Of a stretch of 64,000 bases of DNA, positions 17,669-28,506 are shown piece by piece; the first letter of the stretch is position 1, and each line of letters opens with the position of its first letter. The notes below the pieces were generated by a model. That model saw only the letters and a list, made by a program, of their open reading frames with translations, was not told the origin of the DNA and ran no database searches. A program made the position numbers and the translations under genes. The stretch covers positions 219,444-283,443 of the forward strand of contig JBCBNX010000002.1 of the NCBI GenBank assembly GCA_039821555.1, written 5' to 3'. The stretch comes from Bacteroidota bacterium. GTDB lineage: Bacteria; Bacteroidota; Rhodothermia; Rhodothermales; Rubricoccaceae.

Positions 17669-18007
17669 ATGAACGGCAACCTCAACATGGCCGACCTGTT
17701 CGGCAAGATGCAGGAGATGCAGCAGAAGATGGCCGACAGCCAGGCGGCCCTTAAGGAGAAGACCGTCACCGCGGAAGCGGGCGGCGGCATGGTCACCGTG
17801 ACCGCCGACGGTACCGGGGCCATCCGCGCCATCAAGCTCGAACCGGCCGTCATCAACCCCGGCGACGCCGAACTGCTCGAAGACCTCCTCATCGCTGGAG
17901 TCAACAAGGCCCTCGACGAGTCCGCGGCGCTGCGCGAGCGCGAGATGCGCGGCGCGGCGGGCGCGTTCCTCCCGCCCGGCATGGGCCTCGACCAGATGGG
18001 GTTTTAG
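17669..18007 (+). CDS. ybaB: YbaB/EbfC family nucleoid-associated protein
   Basis: A 112-residue DNA-binding protein of the YbaB/EbfC family: an N-terminal amphipathic helix (ADLFGKMQEMQQKMADSQAA) with TVTAEAGGGMVTVTADGTG, and a C-terminal helix (LLIAGVNKALDESAAL). It forms dimers that coat DNA and is usually encoded between dnaX and recR, as here. The ATG at 17669 fits the family; the next in-frame ATG (17687, MADLFGK) is also possible. Confidence 0.93.
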   Translation: MNGNLNMADLFGKMQEMQQKMADSQAALKEKTVTAEAGGGMVTVTADGTGAIRAIKLEPAVINPGDAELLEDLLIAGVNKALDESAALREREMRGAAGAFLPPGMGLDQMGF

Positions 18008-18042
18008 CCCCTCGTCCTTTGTCCTTGGTCACTGGTAGGTGT
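18008..18042. repeat. Heptamer array, TCCTTNG family, left partner
   Basis: Five 7-bp units (CCCCTCG, TCCTTTG, TCCTTGG, TCACTGG, TAGGTGT) begin directly after the ybaB stop. They are complementary to the array before recR. Confidence 0.75.
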
Positions 18043-18115
18043 CCAATGCAGCATCTCGTCGGTGCGTGCCACTGACGCACGTTTGTCAGCGCGCGGTGTG
18101 ATTTTCCGCCTCCCA

Positions 18116-18143
18116 CGAAGGACCAAGGACTAAGGACAAAAAC
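18116..18143. repeat. Heptamer array, CNAAGGA family, right partner before recR
   Basis: CGAAGGA, CCAAGGA, CTAAGGA and CAAAAAC follow each other and end 5 bp before the recR ATG. They pair in inverted orientation with 18008-18042. The AAGGA units could serve as a distant ribosome-binding site. Confidence 0.78.
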
Positions 18144-18148
18144 CCACC

Positions 18149-18832
18149 ATGCACCTCACCTCCGAGTCGGTCGAAGCGCTCGTGGAGCAGTTCGCCAAGC
18201 TGCCCACCGTTGGGCGCAAGACGGCGCAGCGGCTCGCGGCCTACGTGCTCAAGATGCCGCGCGAGGACGTGGTCGAACTGGCTAAGGCACTCGTGGCGGT
18301 GAAGGACCGCGTCAAGACGTGCGGCATCTGCTGCAACATCACCGACGTGGACCCGTGCCCCATCTGCGCCTCGCCGAAGCGCGACCGAAGCGTGGTCTGC
18401 GTCGTGGAGGAGCCGAACGACGTGCTCGCGCTCGAACGCACGGGTGAGTTTCGCGGCCTCTACCACGTGCTCGGCGGCGTGATCTCACCGCTCGAAGGCA
18501 TCGGTCCGGACGAGTTGAAGGTGCGCGAACTCATCGCGCGCGTGGGCCGCAGCCGGACGCCCGAGGGCATGCCGCCAAGCCTCCCTGCCGACATCGCCGA
18601 GCCCGTCGCGAACTACATGAACGAGCACGCGACCGTGCCTGTACAGGAGGTCATCCTCGCCATGAACCCGAACGTCGAGGGCGACGCAACGGCGATCTAC
18701 CTCTCGGGCCTCATCCAGCCGCTCGGACCCCGCGTGACGCGCATCGCCCGCGGCCTCCCCATCGGCGGCGACCTGGAATATGCTGATGAGGCGACGCTCA
18801 GCCGCGCGCTCGAAGGCCGCGCGAGTGTGTAA
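18149..18832 (+). CDS. recR: Recombination mediator protein RecR
   Basis: A 227-residue recombination mediator acting with RecF/RecO in gap repair. It has the N-terminal helix-hairpin-helix ([20 protein letters not shown]), the C4 zinc finger ([20 protein letters not shown]), and a Toprim domain ([36 protein letters not shown]). Family members are usually near 200 residues; the extra length is at the C-terminus. It is third in the dnaX-ybaB-recR set. Confidence 0.96.
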   Translation: MHLTSESVEALVEQFAKLPTVGRKTAQRLAAYVLKMPREDVVELAKALVAVKDRVKTCGICCNITDVDPCPICASPKRDRSVVCVVEEPNDVLALERTGEFRGLYHVLGGVISPLEGIGPDELKVRELIARVGRSRTPEGMPPSLPADIAEPVANYMNEHATVPVQEVILAMNPNVEGDATAIYLSGLIQPLGPRVTRIARGLPIGGDLEYADEATLSRALEGRASV

Positions 18833-18938
18833 TACCACGCTTGGCATCAGCGTTGTTGTTGCGTCCTCCGACGCTTGACTCGAAGCCGAGGTCAGGCGAA
18901 GCCCATCTCTGACGAGGGCGGTGCTTTGGAGCATCGCT

Positions 18939-18967
18939 GAGATGCTGAACCGCGTTCGGCATGACAA
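18939..18967. repeat. Single arm of the GAGATNCTGAA...GTCAT-type interspersed repeat
   Basis: GAGATGCTGAAC followed by GTTCGGCATGACAAG matches the arm sequence of the inverted elements at 42946-43028 and 27472-27622. The opposite arm is not evident, so this may be a remnant. It overlaps an in-frame ATG at 18961, which argues against that ATG as the start of the permease gene. Confidence 0.55.
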
Positions 18968-19095
18968 GAGCGCTAGCAACTCGCCAGGTCTCCAACAAGG
19001 CCGACGTTCATATCCCAGCGGTCTTGTTCTGCGTTCACACCGCCCCTGTCGGATCTTCTGCGCGCCCGTTTCCCACGCACCCGCCGCCTCGCCGC

Positions 19096-20529
19096 GTGCT
19101 CCGCACCCTCCACTGGACGCTGCTCCGTAGCCTGCCGATCCCCCTCGTCGGCAGCTTCGCGACGCTGATGTTTCTGCTGCTGATGCAGTTTCTGATCCGG
19201 CACCTGCCGGACCTGGTAGGGCGCGGCCTGCCGCTGGGGGTGCTCGTCGAACTGGTCGCGTACAGCCTCGCCTACATGGTCACGCTCGCCGTGCCGATGT
19301 CGGTGCTCATCGCCACGCTGGCGGCGTTCGGGAAGCTCGCCGAGTCGCGCGCCTACCTCGTCGTCAAAAGCTCGGGCATCTCGCTGCTGCAGGTGGCGTG
19401 GCCGGTGCTCATCTTTGGCTTCGTGATGGCGACGGGGATGGCCTACTTCAACAACGTGATGCTGCCCGAGGCCAACTTCCGCATGGGCGGCCTCTGGCGC
19501 GACATTCGCGACAAGAAGCCGGGCTTCCAACTCGAAGCGGGGACCTTCTTCACTGAGCTGAAGGGCTACAGCATCTTCGTCGAGGACGCCCCCGCCGACT
19601 CGAACGAACTGCTCGGCGTGCGGGTGTTCGACCACAGCGGCGGCTCGACGGAGCGCCGCACCATCGCGGCCGCCTCGGCGACGCTCGCCAGCCTCGGCGA
19701 CCGCCTAGAACTGACGCTCTTCGACGGCGAGATCCACCAGATGCGGACCCAGCGCGAAGCCGCCGGACGCGGGCTCGCGCAGACCATCGAGCGCTACGAG
19801 CGCCTCCAGTTCGACCGCCACCGCATGACGCTCGACCTGACGGACCTCTCCTTCGAGCGCCGCGACCGCTCCGACTCGGACCGCTCCGACCGCACGATGC
19901 AGACCACACAGATGATCGCCGTGGTGGACTCACTCGACCGCGGGGTCGCACAGCGGCTTCGCGACCTGCGCACGCGCGTCGCCGCCGACCTCAGCGAGGT
20001 GGATGCCTCGTCGTCCGCCCGGCCGGACACGACGGCCGCAGACTCGCTGACGGTCGCCCACCCGGTCCTCGCTGGCCTCGGCACCGGCGATGCGACCCGC
20101 GTCTACGACACGGCCATGCAGCGCGTCCGGGTGCTGCGCTCGGAGTCGGACCAGACCATGAACGCCGTCTCGTGGGAGTCGCAGCGCGCCGACCGCTACC
20201 GGGTGGAGATCTACAAGAAGTTTTCCATCGCGATGGCGTGCGTGGTGTTCGTGCTCGTCGGCATCCCGCTCGGGCTCGCAATCCCGCGCGTGGGCATCGG
20301 CGTGGTGGGCGCGCTCGCGGTGTTCTTGTTTCTGTTTTACTGGGTGACGCTCAACCAGGGCGAGAAGCTCGCCGACCGCGGCCTGCTGGAGCCGTGGCTC
20401 GGCATGTGGATCGCCAACGCGCTCGGCGGCGTGGGCGGGCTGGCGTTGTTTTGGCGCGAGACGCGCGACCCGGCCCACCGCAACCCGATCCAGGCCATCG
20501 CAAGCCTCATCCCACAGCGAAAGAAGTAG
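19096..20529 (+). CDS. LptF/LptG family permease
   Basis: A 477-residue inner-membrane subunit of the LptB2FG lipopolysaccharide exporter family. There are about three N-terminal transmembrane helices (LVGSFATLMFLLLMQFLI, ELVAYSLAYMVTLAVPMSVL), a large periplasmic beta-rich domain (about 110-400) and three C-terminal helices with the family-typical AMACVVFVLVGIPLGLA. The GTG at 19096 gives MLRTLHWTLLRSLP, which fits the family. The upstream ATG at 18961 lies in an interspersed repeat and would add an atypical 45-residue leader. Whether this is LptF or LptG cannot be decided. Confidence 0.87.
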   Translation: MLRTLHWTLLRSLPIPLVGSFATLMFLLLMQFLIRHLPDLVGRGLPLGVLVELVAYSLAYMVTLAVPMSVLIATLAAFGKLAESRAYLVVKSSGISLLQVAWPVLIFGFVMATGMAYFNNVMLPEANFRMGGLWRDIRDKKPGFQLEAGTFFTELKGYSIFVEDAPADSNELLGVRVFDHSGGSTERRTIAAASATLASLGDRLELTLFDGEIHQMRTQREAAGRGLAQTIERYERLQFDRHRMTLDLTDLSFERRDRSDSDRSDRTMQTTQMIAVVDSLDRGVAQRLRDLRTRVAADLSEVDASSSARPDTTAADSLTVAHPVLAGLGTGDATRVYDTAMQRVRVLRSESDQTMNAVSWESQRADRYRVEIYKKFSIAMACVVFVLVGIPLGLAIPRVGIGVVGALAVFLFLFYWVTLNQGEKLADRGLLEPWLGMWIANALGGVGGLALFWRETRDPAHRNPIQAIASLIPQRKK

Positions 20530-20622
20530 GGGGAGAGGCCGTCGGCTGTTGCGGTCCGGCAACCCACACGACGTCTTCGGCGTCGCACCTCACCTTCGTC
20601 ACAAGCCGACCGTGCCACGCCC

Positions 20623-21099
20623 ATGCTCCTCGCCGTCGACCTCGGCCTTCGCACCGGCTTTGCGTGCTACGACCGCGCGGGGCGGTTGGCGTGGTACCGC
20701 TCGCGCAACTACGGCAGCCGCGCCCGGCTCAAGCGCGCGGCGTTCACGATGCTTCGTGAGGAGAAGCAACTCACGCATCTCGTGGTAGAGGGCGGGGGTG
20801 TCCTCGCCGATCTCTGGGAACGCGAGGCCGAGCGCCGGGACCTCGACTTCAAACGCATCCATGCGGGCGTGTGGCGACGGCTACTGCTGCACCCCCGCGA
20901 GCAGCGGACCGGCAAAGGCGCGAAGGAGCAAGCCGACACGCTCGCGCGGGCCGTCATCGACTGGTCAGGGGCGAACCGGCCGACCTCGCTGCGCCACGAC
21001 GCCGCTGAGGCCATACTCGTTGGTCTCTGGGGCGTCGTCGAGTCAGGCTGGCTTGCCCTCGATGCCTTGCCCAGCACCGTCCGGCGCGTCGGCGTGTGA
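20623..21099 (+). CDS. RuvC-like RNase H-fold protein
   Basis: A 158-residue protein with the order of acidic motifs of RuvC-type nucleases: AVDLGLRTGFACYD at the N-terminus, LVVEGGG near residue 48 and HDAAEAILVGLWG near 125, compatible with an RNase H fold and metal catalysis. It is not canonical RuvC, which is longer in its middle and differs in sequence. Its last 57 bp overlap the 3' end of the convergent membrane protein gene. Role unknown; Holliday junction or structured nucleic acid cleavage is an inference. Confidence 0.65.
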   Translation: MLLAVDLGLRTGFACYDRAGRLAWYRSRNYGSRARLKRAAFTMLREEKQLTHLVVEGGGVLADLWEREAERRDLDFKRIHAGVWRRLLLHPREQRTGKGAKEQADTLARAVIDWSGANRPTSLRHDAAEAILVGLWGVVESGWLALDALPSTVRRVGV

Positions 21100-22236
21100 G
21101 ACGCTGCTCCGTGGGACCGGAGGCGCGGTGAACCGGAGCACGAGCGCGATGAGCGTAGCCAGCCCGACGGCTGTGAGCGTCAGCACGATGGTCCAGCCCC
21201 GGCTCGGCAGCGGGAAGCGCGCCGCGAGGTGGCTCGGCACGTTGAGCACCATCGTACAGGCGAGGGCGAGCGCCCACGGCCACGCCCGGCGCGACCGGAG
21301 CGCGTGCTGGACCAGCGCCCCCAGCAGCGGGGCTACGAACACAAAAGCAGGCGCAAAGAGCCGTTCCTGGTCATAGCCCACGAACACACTCGCGAGCACG
21401 AGCAGCGCGAACACCGCGCGGTGCGGATGGGCGCGCACGAAGGCCCTCGTTTGCTTCGGAAACACGAGCGGCCACAGGCTCAGCGGGGCCCACGCGATCA
21501 CGAGAAGTCGCACCCACGTGTCGGGCCGCGCCACTTTCGGCCCCTCCTCCAGCAGCGACGCGACGATGCTCAGCCCGCCCGGCCCCGGCTCGGCAAGCCA
21601 GCGATAGCCAAACGCCACCACGAGCGCGGGCACCACGGCCAGCGCCAGCCTTCGCCCATCCGCGCGGAGGCGGTTCTGCTCCCAGAGATGGACGAACGCC
21701 GCCGGGATCAGCAGCAGGCATACCTCGCGGGTGAGCGCACCGAGCGCAAGCACGAGGGCCAGGCCGAGCCAGCGGCGGCGGTAGAGCAACAGCAGACCCG
21801 CCACGATCCACACGAAGGCAAGGAGATCGGCGAGGTGAAAGTAGTTGTAGACCAGCACACCGAACACGTAGGGGCTCGCGAAGAAGCCGAAGCCCGCAAG
21901 TAGCGCAAAGCCGGGCCGGATCCCATCGCCGCGTAGCAGCGCGTAGAGCAGCACCGCGAGCGCGAGCGCGGTGAGGACCGTGCCCACATAAAAGCCCGCC
22001 GGATCAGGGCCGGGCCAGAGGCCCGCCATCCAAGGCCCGAGCGGGCGATAGACGAACGGCGTCCGCATCGTGAGGTCCAGCCCCGGCGCGGCCTGCGCCA
22101 TCGGGCGGTACCACTGCAGGTCGGTGCCGCTTTCGTTGGCGTAGTCGATGGCGCCGTAGAGCCAGACGAGCACGCCCACGAGGCCGAGGAGAGCGGCCAC
22201 GGCGAGGCGTTCGAGAGAGCGAGGATCGGGGCGCAT
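21043..22236 (-). CDS. Polytopic membrane protein, possible GT-C-type glycosyltransferase
   Basis: A 397-residue membrane protein with about ten hydrophobic helices. The region after the first helix (YANESGTDLQWYRPMAQAAP, PFVYRPLGPWMAGLWPG) sits in the position of the first periplasmic loop of GT-C mannosyl/arabinosyl-type transferases, and LTREVCLLLIPAAF is also seen in such proteins. No single decisive motif is present, so it could be an uncharacterised membrane protein. The 3' end overlaps the RuvC-like gene on the opposite strand. Confidence 0.6.
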   Translation of the reverse strand: MRPDPRSLERLAVAALLGLVGVLVWLYGAIDYANESGTDLQWYRPMAQAAPGLDLTMRTPFVYRPLGPWMAGLWPGPDPAGFYVGTVLTALALAVLLYALLRGDGIRPGFALLAGFGFFASPYVFGVLVYNYFHLADLLAFVWIVAGLLLLYRRRWLGLALVLALGALTREVCLLLIPAAFVHLWEQNRLRADGRRLALAVVPALVVAFGYRWLAEPGPGGLSIVASLLEEGPKVARPDTWVRLLVIAWAPLSLWPLVFPKQTRAFVRAHPHRAVFALLVLASVFVGYDQERLFAPAFVFVAPLLGALVQHALRSRRAWPWALALACTMVLNVPSHLAARFPLPSRGWTIVLTLTAVGLATLIALVLRFTAPPVPRSSVSHADAPDGAGQGIEGKPA

Positions 22237-22379
22237 CGAGAGCAGGGCAGGACGAAAGCGCGGAAGCTACGGGCCCCCAGCGACTCCGCCTGTGTCTGCA
22301 TGGAGGCGCCGGGCGGAATCGCTGCGAAGCCTGGGCGTGGCCGGAACGTGCCTGGGCTGCCACGGGTGCGAGGCGCGCT

Positions 22380-25120
<2,741 letters not shown>

Positions 25121-25160
25121 CGGTATCGGTGTGTACGTGTGAGGGTATGGAGGTATGGAC
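25121..25160. repeat. Heptamer-like leader array before the first Uma2 gene
   Basis: Units such as GGTGTGT, ACGTGTG, AGGGTAT, GGAGGTA and TGGACGA follow the gyrB stop directly and run into the Uma2 ATG at 25155. In reverse complement they resemble the CGTCCACACCTTCA-type arrays at 34131-34172 and 45851-45899. Confidence 0.65.
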
Positions 25161-25685
25161 GATGTGACGACCAAAGCACCGCCGAGGCCGCTGCCGACCT
25201 ACGACGCCCCGATGACGTGGGCGGACGTACTCACGCACCCGGCGCTTCAGGACCTCCCGTTCAAGATCGAGCTCAACGAGCGCGGCCAGATCCTCATGAG
25301 TCCCGCATCTAACTGGCACGGCGCCCTTCAAATCGAGATTGCGGCAACGCTCAGAGCAATGCTCGGCAACCGCGTCCTGGGCGAGTGCTCCATCGACACC
25401 ACCGAGGGGGTGCGTGTAGCCGATGTGGCCTGGGCCTCGCCGGAATTTATCGCCGAGCACGGGTACGCTACCCCGTACACGACCGCGCCTGAACTCTGCG
25501 TTGAAGTCAAGTCTCCGTCGAACACTGAGGCAGAGATGCAAGAGAAGGTGGCGCTCTACCTCGCTAAGGGCGCACAGGAGGTGTGGCTCTGCGACCTCAA
25601 CGGCCGCGTCCGCTTCTTCGGACCTAAAGGCCAACGCGAGCGCTCGGAGATCGCACCGGACTTTCCTTCGCAGTTGGAGAGCTGA
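25155..25685 (+). CDS. Uma2 family (DUF820) restriction-endonuclease-fold protein
   Basis: A 176-residue protein of the Uma2 family, which has a PD-(D/E)xK nuclease fold. Visible features are YDAPMTWADVLTHP, VADVAWASPEFIAEHG, and the conserved core PELCVEVKSPSNTEAEMQEK with ExK, then YLAKGAQEVWLCDL. The family is abundant in cyanobacteria and some Bacteroidota, and its role is largely unknown. The start lies within a heptamer array 34 bp after gyrB. A second member is at 40391. Confidence 0.85.
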   Translation: MDDVTTKAPPRPLPTYDAPMTWADVLTHPALQDLPFKIELNERGQILMSPASNWHGALQIEIAATLRAMLGNRVLGECSIDTTEGVRVADVAWASPEFIAEHGYATPYTTAPELCVEVKSPSNTEAEMQEKVALYLAKGAQEVWLCDLNGRVRFFGPKGQRERSEIAPDFPSQLES

Positions 25686-25745
25686 GCAACGTCGCTAGCG
25701 CGATGGAGTCTGGGAGCCATCTGCTCACCAGTCACGTGGTTCGCG

Positions 25746-26285
25746 ATGCGCCTGCTCGGCCTCTGTCTCTTTCTCTACGTCTGCGCGCTCCCGACGATGA
25801 GGAACGTCGCGTTCTATGTGCTCTATGTCAGGGGACAGGACGGGCTGACGAAGGTAGTCGGCGACCCGGACACGCTCGTAGGGGTGTGGGAAGGCCGAGA
25901 CTACCAGATTCCGTGTGGCCAGTTCTCCCGCGCCGACTATCGCTACGTCTTCGACACCGACTCAACGGGCATTCTCGAAGTGCGATGGAGCGACCAGTAT
26001 CGCATTGCATGGTCGCTCCCGGACGTTTGGTCCGTGCTCCTCCCCTTCAAGACATCCAGCGCCACGCTTCAGCTCGCAGAGGTCCGCGTAGAAAACGGCT
26101 ACTTGGTGGCGACGGATCGGCATGAAGAGAGGCACTATGCCTACCAGGTCTGGGGCGACCGGCTGCGCGTGGGCTACGTCTCCGAACCCGGTGACGCACC
26201 AAGTGACTGGATCGGCGAGCCGTCATCGCTCTTCGACATGCAGCTTCGGGACCTCCCTGATTTCTGGGGCCGTCACGACTGGTAA
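25746..26285 (+). CDS. Hypothetical membrane-anchored or exported protein
   Basis: A 179-residue protein with one N-terminal hydrophobic helix (MRLLGLCLFLYVCALP) and a beta-rich remainder containing VGVWEGRDYQIPCG and RYVFDTDSTGILEVRW, somewhat like a lipocalin-type domain. No family recognised. It lies 60 bp after the Uma2 gene in the same direction. Confidence 0.5.
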   Translation: MRLLGLCLFLYVCALPTMRNVAFYVLYVRGQDGLTKVVGDPDTLVGVWEGRDYQIPCGQFSRADYRYVFDTDSTGILEVRWSDQYRIAWSLPDVWSVLLPFKTSSATLQLAEVRVENGYLVATDRHEERHYAYQVWGDRLRVGYVSEPGDAPSDWIGEPSSLFDMQLRDLPDFWGRHDW

Positions 26286-26366
26286 CAGGTCGCTTCTCCA
26301 GTAGCGAGCGGAAGGCGTAGGTTTGGTGGACAGGTCACGCCTTCAACCACCCCGCTTCACCTCCCC

Positions 26367-26780
26367 ATGGCTCACACCTACGACTCCCTCAACGTCGGCG
26401 ACACCTTCGAGACGGTCATGAACGTCTCCGCCGCCGACGTGCGCGCCTACGCCGACCTCACGGGCGACGACAACCCCATCCACGTTGACGCCGAGTACGC
26501 CGCCACGACCGACTTCGGGCAGCCCATCGCCCACGGCGCACTGCTGCTCGGCTACATCTCGAAGGTGCTCGGGCGCGACTACCCCGGCCACGGCTCCGTC
26601 GCCGTCTCGCTCTCCGCCAAGTTCCTACGTCCCGTGCCCGTCGACTCCGAGGTGACCATCGAAGTCAAGATCGCCGAGAAGATCGAGCGCTTCGGGCACG
26701 TCAAGGCGAAGGTCTACGTCTACCGCGGCGGCAAGATGGCCTGCGGCGGCGAGGCCGTCGTGATCCCGCCGAAGGAGTAA
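26367..26780 (+). CDS. MaoC family (R)-specific enoyl-CoA hydratase
   Basis: A 137-residue hot-dog-fold hydratase. The hydratase 2 motif is visible as YADLTGDDNPIHVDAEYA near residue 28, with the catalytic Asp and His, followed by FGQPIAHGALLLGYISKVLG. These enzymes hydrate enoyl-CoA in fatty acid or polyhydroxyalkanoate metabolism; the physiological substrate is not evident. It starts with ATG, and its stop is adjacent to the stop of the convergent ABC gene. Confidence 0.9.
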   Translation: MAHTYDSLNVGDTFETVMNVSAADVRAYADLTGDDNPIHVDAEYAATTDFGQPIAHGALLLGYISKVLGRDYPGHGSVAVSLSAKFLRPVPVDSEVTIEVKIAEKIERFGHVKAKVYVYRGGKMACGGEAVVIPPKE

Positions 26781-26781
26781 G

Positions 26782-27435
26782 TCAGTCCACCACTTCCACG
26801 ACGCGTCCGAGCGTGACTGTCTCGTCGGCGAGCACGTCGAGGAGGTCGGCGCGGTGGCTGGAGAGCACGGCGAGGCCGCCCGCGGCGATGTGCGCCCGCA
26901 CGAGGTCGAGCGCGGCAGCCGTGGCGGCGGTGTCGAGGCCGCGGAACGGCTCGTCCATGAGCAACACCGACGGCTTCGCCACGAGCGCGGCGGCGAGCTG
27001 CGTCTTGCGGAGCATCCCGCTCGAATACGTCCCGATGACCTGCGTGCGCCGCTCGTCGAGCAGCACCGTGTCGAGCAGCGCCTCCACGCGAGCCGCGGCC
27101 CCGTCGTCCCACTGACCGCGCTGGCGGAGGACCCATTCGAGCAACTCGACCGCCGTGAGGTGCTGCGGCAGGCGCGGCGCGTCGTGGACGATGCCGACGT
27201 GCCGGAGGTAGCGGTACGGGCTACGGTGCACGTCTAGCTCGCCGTAGCGGATGGTGCCCGCCGTGGGGAAGGCGAGCGCCATCAGCAGCCGCAGCAGCGT
27301 CGACTTGCCGGAGCCGTTCGGCCCGACGAGCGCTGTCGTGGTGCCGGGCGCAAAGGTGTGCGCGAAGCCGTCGAGCACGGCCGGACCCTGGCCATAGCGT
27401 TTGGTCACACGGTCGAGGACGAGGGCAGCAGACAT
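26782..27435 (-). CDS. ABC transporter ATP-binding protein (orphan)
   Basis: A 217-residue ATPase with Walker A GPNGSGKSTLLRLL near residue 39, a modified signature YSSGMLRKTQLAAAL near 138 and Walker B VLLMDEPFRGLD near 160, followed by the switch histidine in LSSHRADLLD. This pattern fits exporter-type (CcmA/ABC-2) ATPases, but no permease gene is adjacent. The ATG at 27435 gives the canonical MSAALVLDRVTKRYG start; the longer frame upstream runs through a repeat element. Confidence 0.88.
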   Translation of the reverse strand: MSAALVLDRVTKRYGQGPAVLDGFAHTFAPGTTTALVGPNGSGKSTLLRLLMALAFPTAGTIRYGELDVHRSPYRYLRHVGIVHDAPRLPQHLTAVELLEWVLRQRGQWDDGAAARVEALLDTVLLDERRTQVIGTYSSGMLRKTQLAAALVAKPSVLLMDEPFRGLDTAATAAALDLVRAHIAAGGLAVLSSHRADLLDVLADETVTLGRVVEVVD

Positions 27436-27777
27436 CGGACAGAAACGGGTGAGAGACGATGCTTCCAGACCCTTGTCATTCTGAGCGAGCGTCAGCGAGT
27501 CAAAGCGAAGCTTCACGTAGTAAAGGATCTGCGGGCCAGCTTTCGGGTCCCGACGAAACAGAATAGTGCGACCCAGATCCCTCGACCTCATCCGCCTCGC
27601 GCATTCCGCTCAGGATGACAAGAATGAAGTGTAGCGTGCTTCTGGCCGACAAGATGCAGGAACGCATGCAAAACCCGACGCCCAACCGCGCAGGGCTGCG
27701 TCAGGATCCCCGCGCCGCCTCCCGCGTGCATCGTTTTGCCGACCACTTCTGCTACCTGCCTCTTTTCCCAAGACGTA
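27436..27777. other. Divergent intergenic region between the ABC gene and the LuxR-type gene
   Basis: Most of this 342-bp spacer is the inverted element at 27472-27622. The remainder (27623-27777), which should hold the promoter of the LuxR-type gene, shows no convincing motif. Confidence 0.5.
27472..27622. repeat. 151-bp inverted element with CTTGTCAT/ATGACAAG ends
   Basis: CTTGTCATTCTGAGCG at 27472-27487 matches the reverse complement of CGCTCAGGATGACAAG at 27607-27622 in 15 of 16 positions. Inner AGGATCT/AGATCCC segments extend the fold. No transposase is encoded. It resembles the non-coding GTCAT-ended elements at 42946-43028 and 18939-18967, a MITE/REP-like family. Confidence 0.75.
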
Positions 27778-28374
27778 ATGCCGCTGACGCTGACCGCCCT
27801 GTTCGCCCTCGACGTACCTGATGTCGGACGCCTCTGCGTGCGCGTGGATGCGGGCGACGCCGAGCGGTGGGCCGAGCGGCTGCGGACCGCGCCGGGCTAT
27901 CGGACTGTCCCCGTCCGGCATGGCGCCGCCGACGTGGTGCTCTGGGACACCGACTCCGCCGGGACGCCTGACACCGAAGCGCCGCTCGTCGCCATCGTGG
28001 ACGACGACGCGGCGGCGCGGTGGGCGTGGCAGGTCGGCGCGCGCACGCTGCTCCCGGCGACGGTTGCGCCCGATGCGTTGGCCGCGGCGCTCGTAGCGGC
28101 CTACCGCGGCCTCGTGGTCGTCGCCCCGCGCTTCGCCGATGTCGTGCAGCGCGACGCTACGCCGGAGGATGTCGGCCCGGCGCTCACACCGCGTGAGCAG
28201 GAGGTGCTGGCGCTCGTGGCCGAGGGCCTGCCCAACAAGCTCATCGCCGACCGCCTCGGCGTCTCGGACAACACGGCGAAGTTCCACGTGGCGTCGCTGC
28301 TGCGGAAGCTCGGCGCGCACTCGCGCACGGAGGCCGTCATCAAGGCCGCCCGTCTGGGCAAGCTCTCGATCTGA
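27778..28374 (+). CDS. LuxR/NarL-type transcriptional regulator
   Basis: A 198-residue regulator. The N-terminal 115 residues look like a degenerate receiver domain (VVLWDTDSAG, VAIVDDDAAARWAWQVGA), and the C-terminal LuxR HTH is intact (LTPREQEVLALVAEGLPNKL, IADRLGVSDNTAKFHVASLL). The ATG at 27778 is preferred over one 42 bp upstream because MPLTLTALFALDVPD starts the domain. Its last 81 bp have a diverged copy at 31959-32039. The cognate signal is unknown. Confidence 0.85.
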   Translation: MPLTLTALFALDVPDVGRLCVRVDAGDAERWAERLRTAPGYRTVPVRHGAADVVLWDTDSAGTPDTEAPLVAIVDDDAAARWAWQVGARTLLPATVAPDALAAALVAAYRGLVVVAPRFADVVQRDATPEDVGPALTPREQEVLALVAEGLPNKLIADRLGVSDNTAKFHVASLLRKLGAHSRTEAVIKAARLGKLSI

Positions 28375-28506
28375 GGGCGTGATGGTGCTGCCGAGCGGTC
28401 GCTCAGCAGCTGGAACCAGGAGGGAGCGAGAGTGCTGACGCTTGGGGTTGGTCGCTGACCGTCGCCCGCACGAGTGAGCTACGGGCGACCAGGAAGACTA
28501 TGCCTG

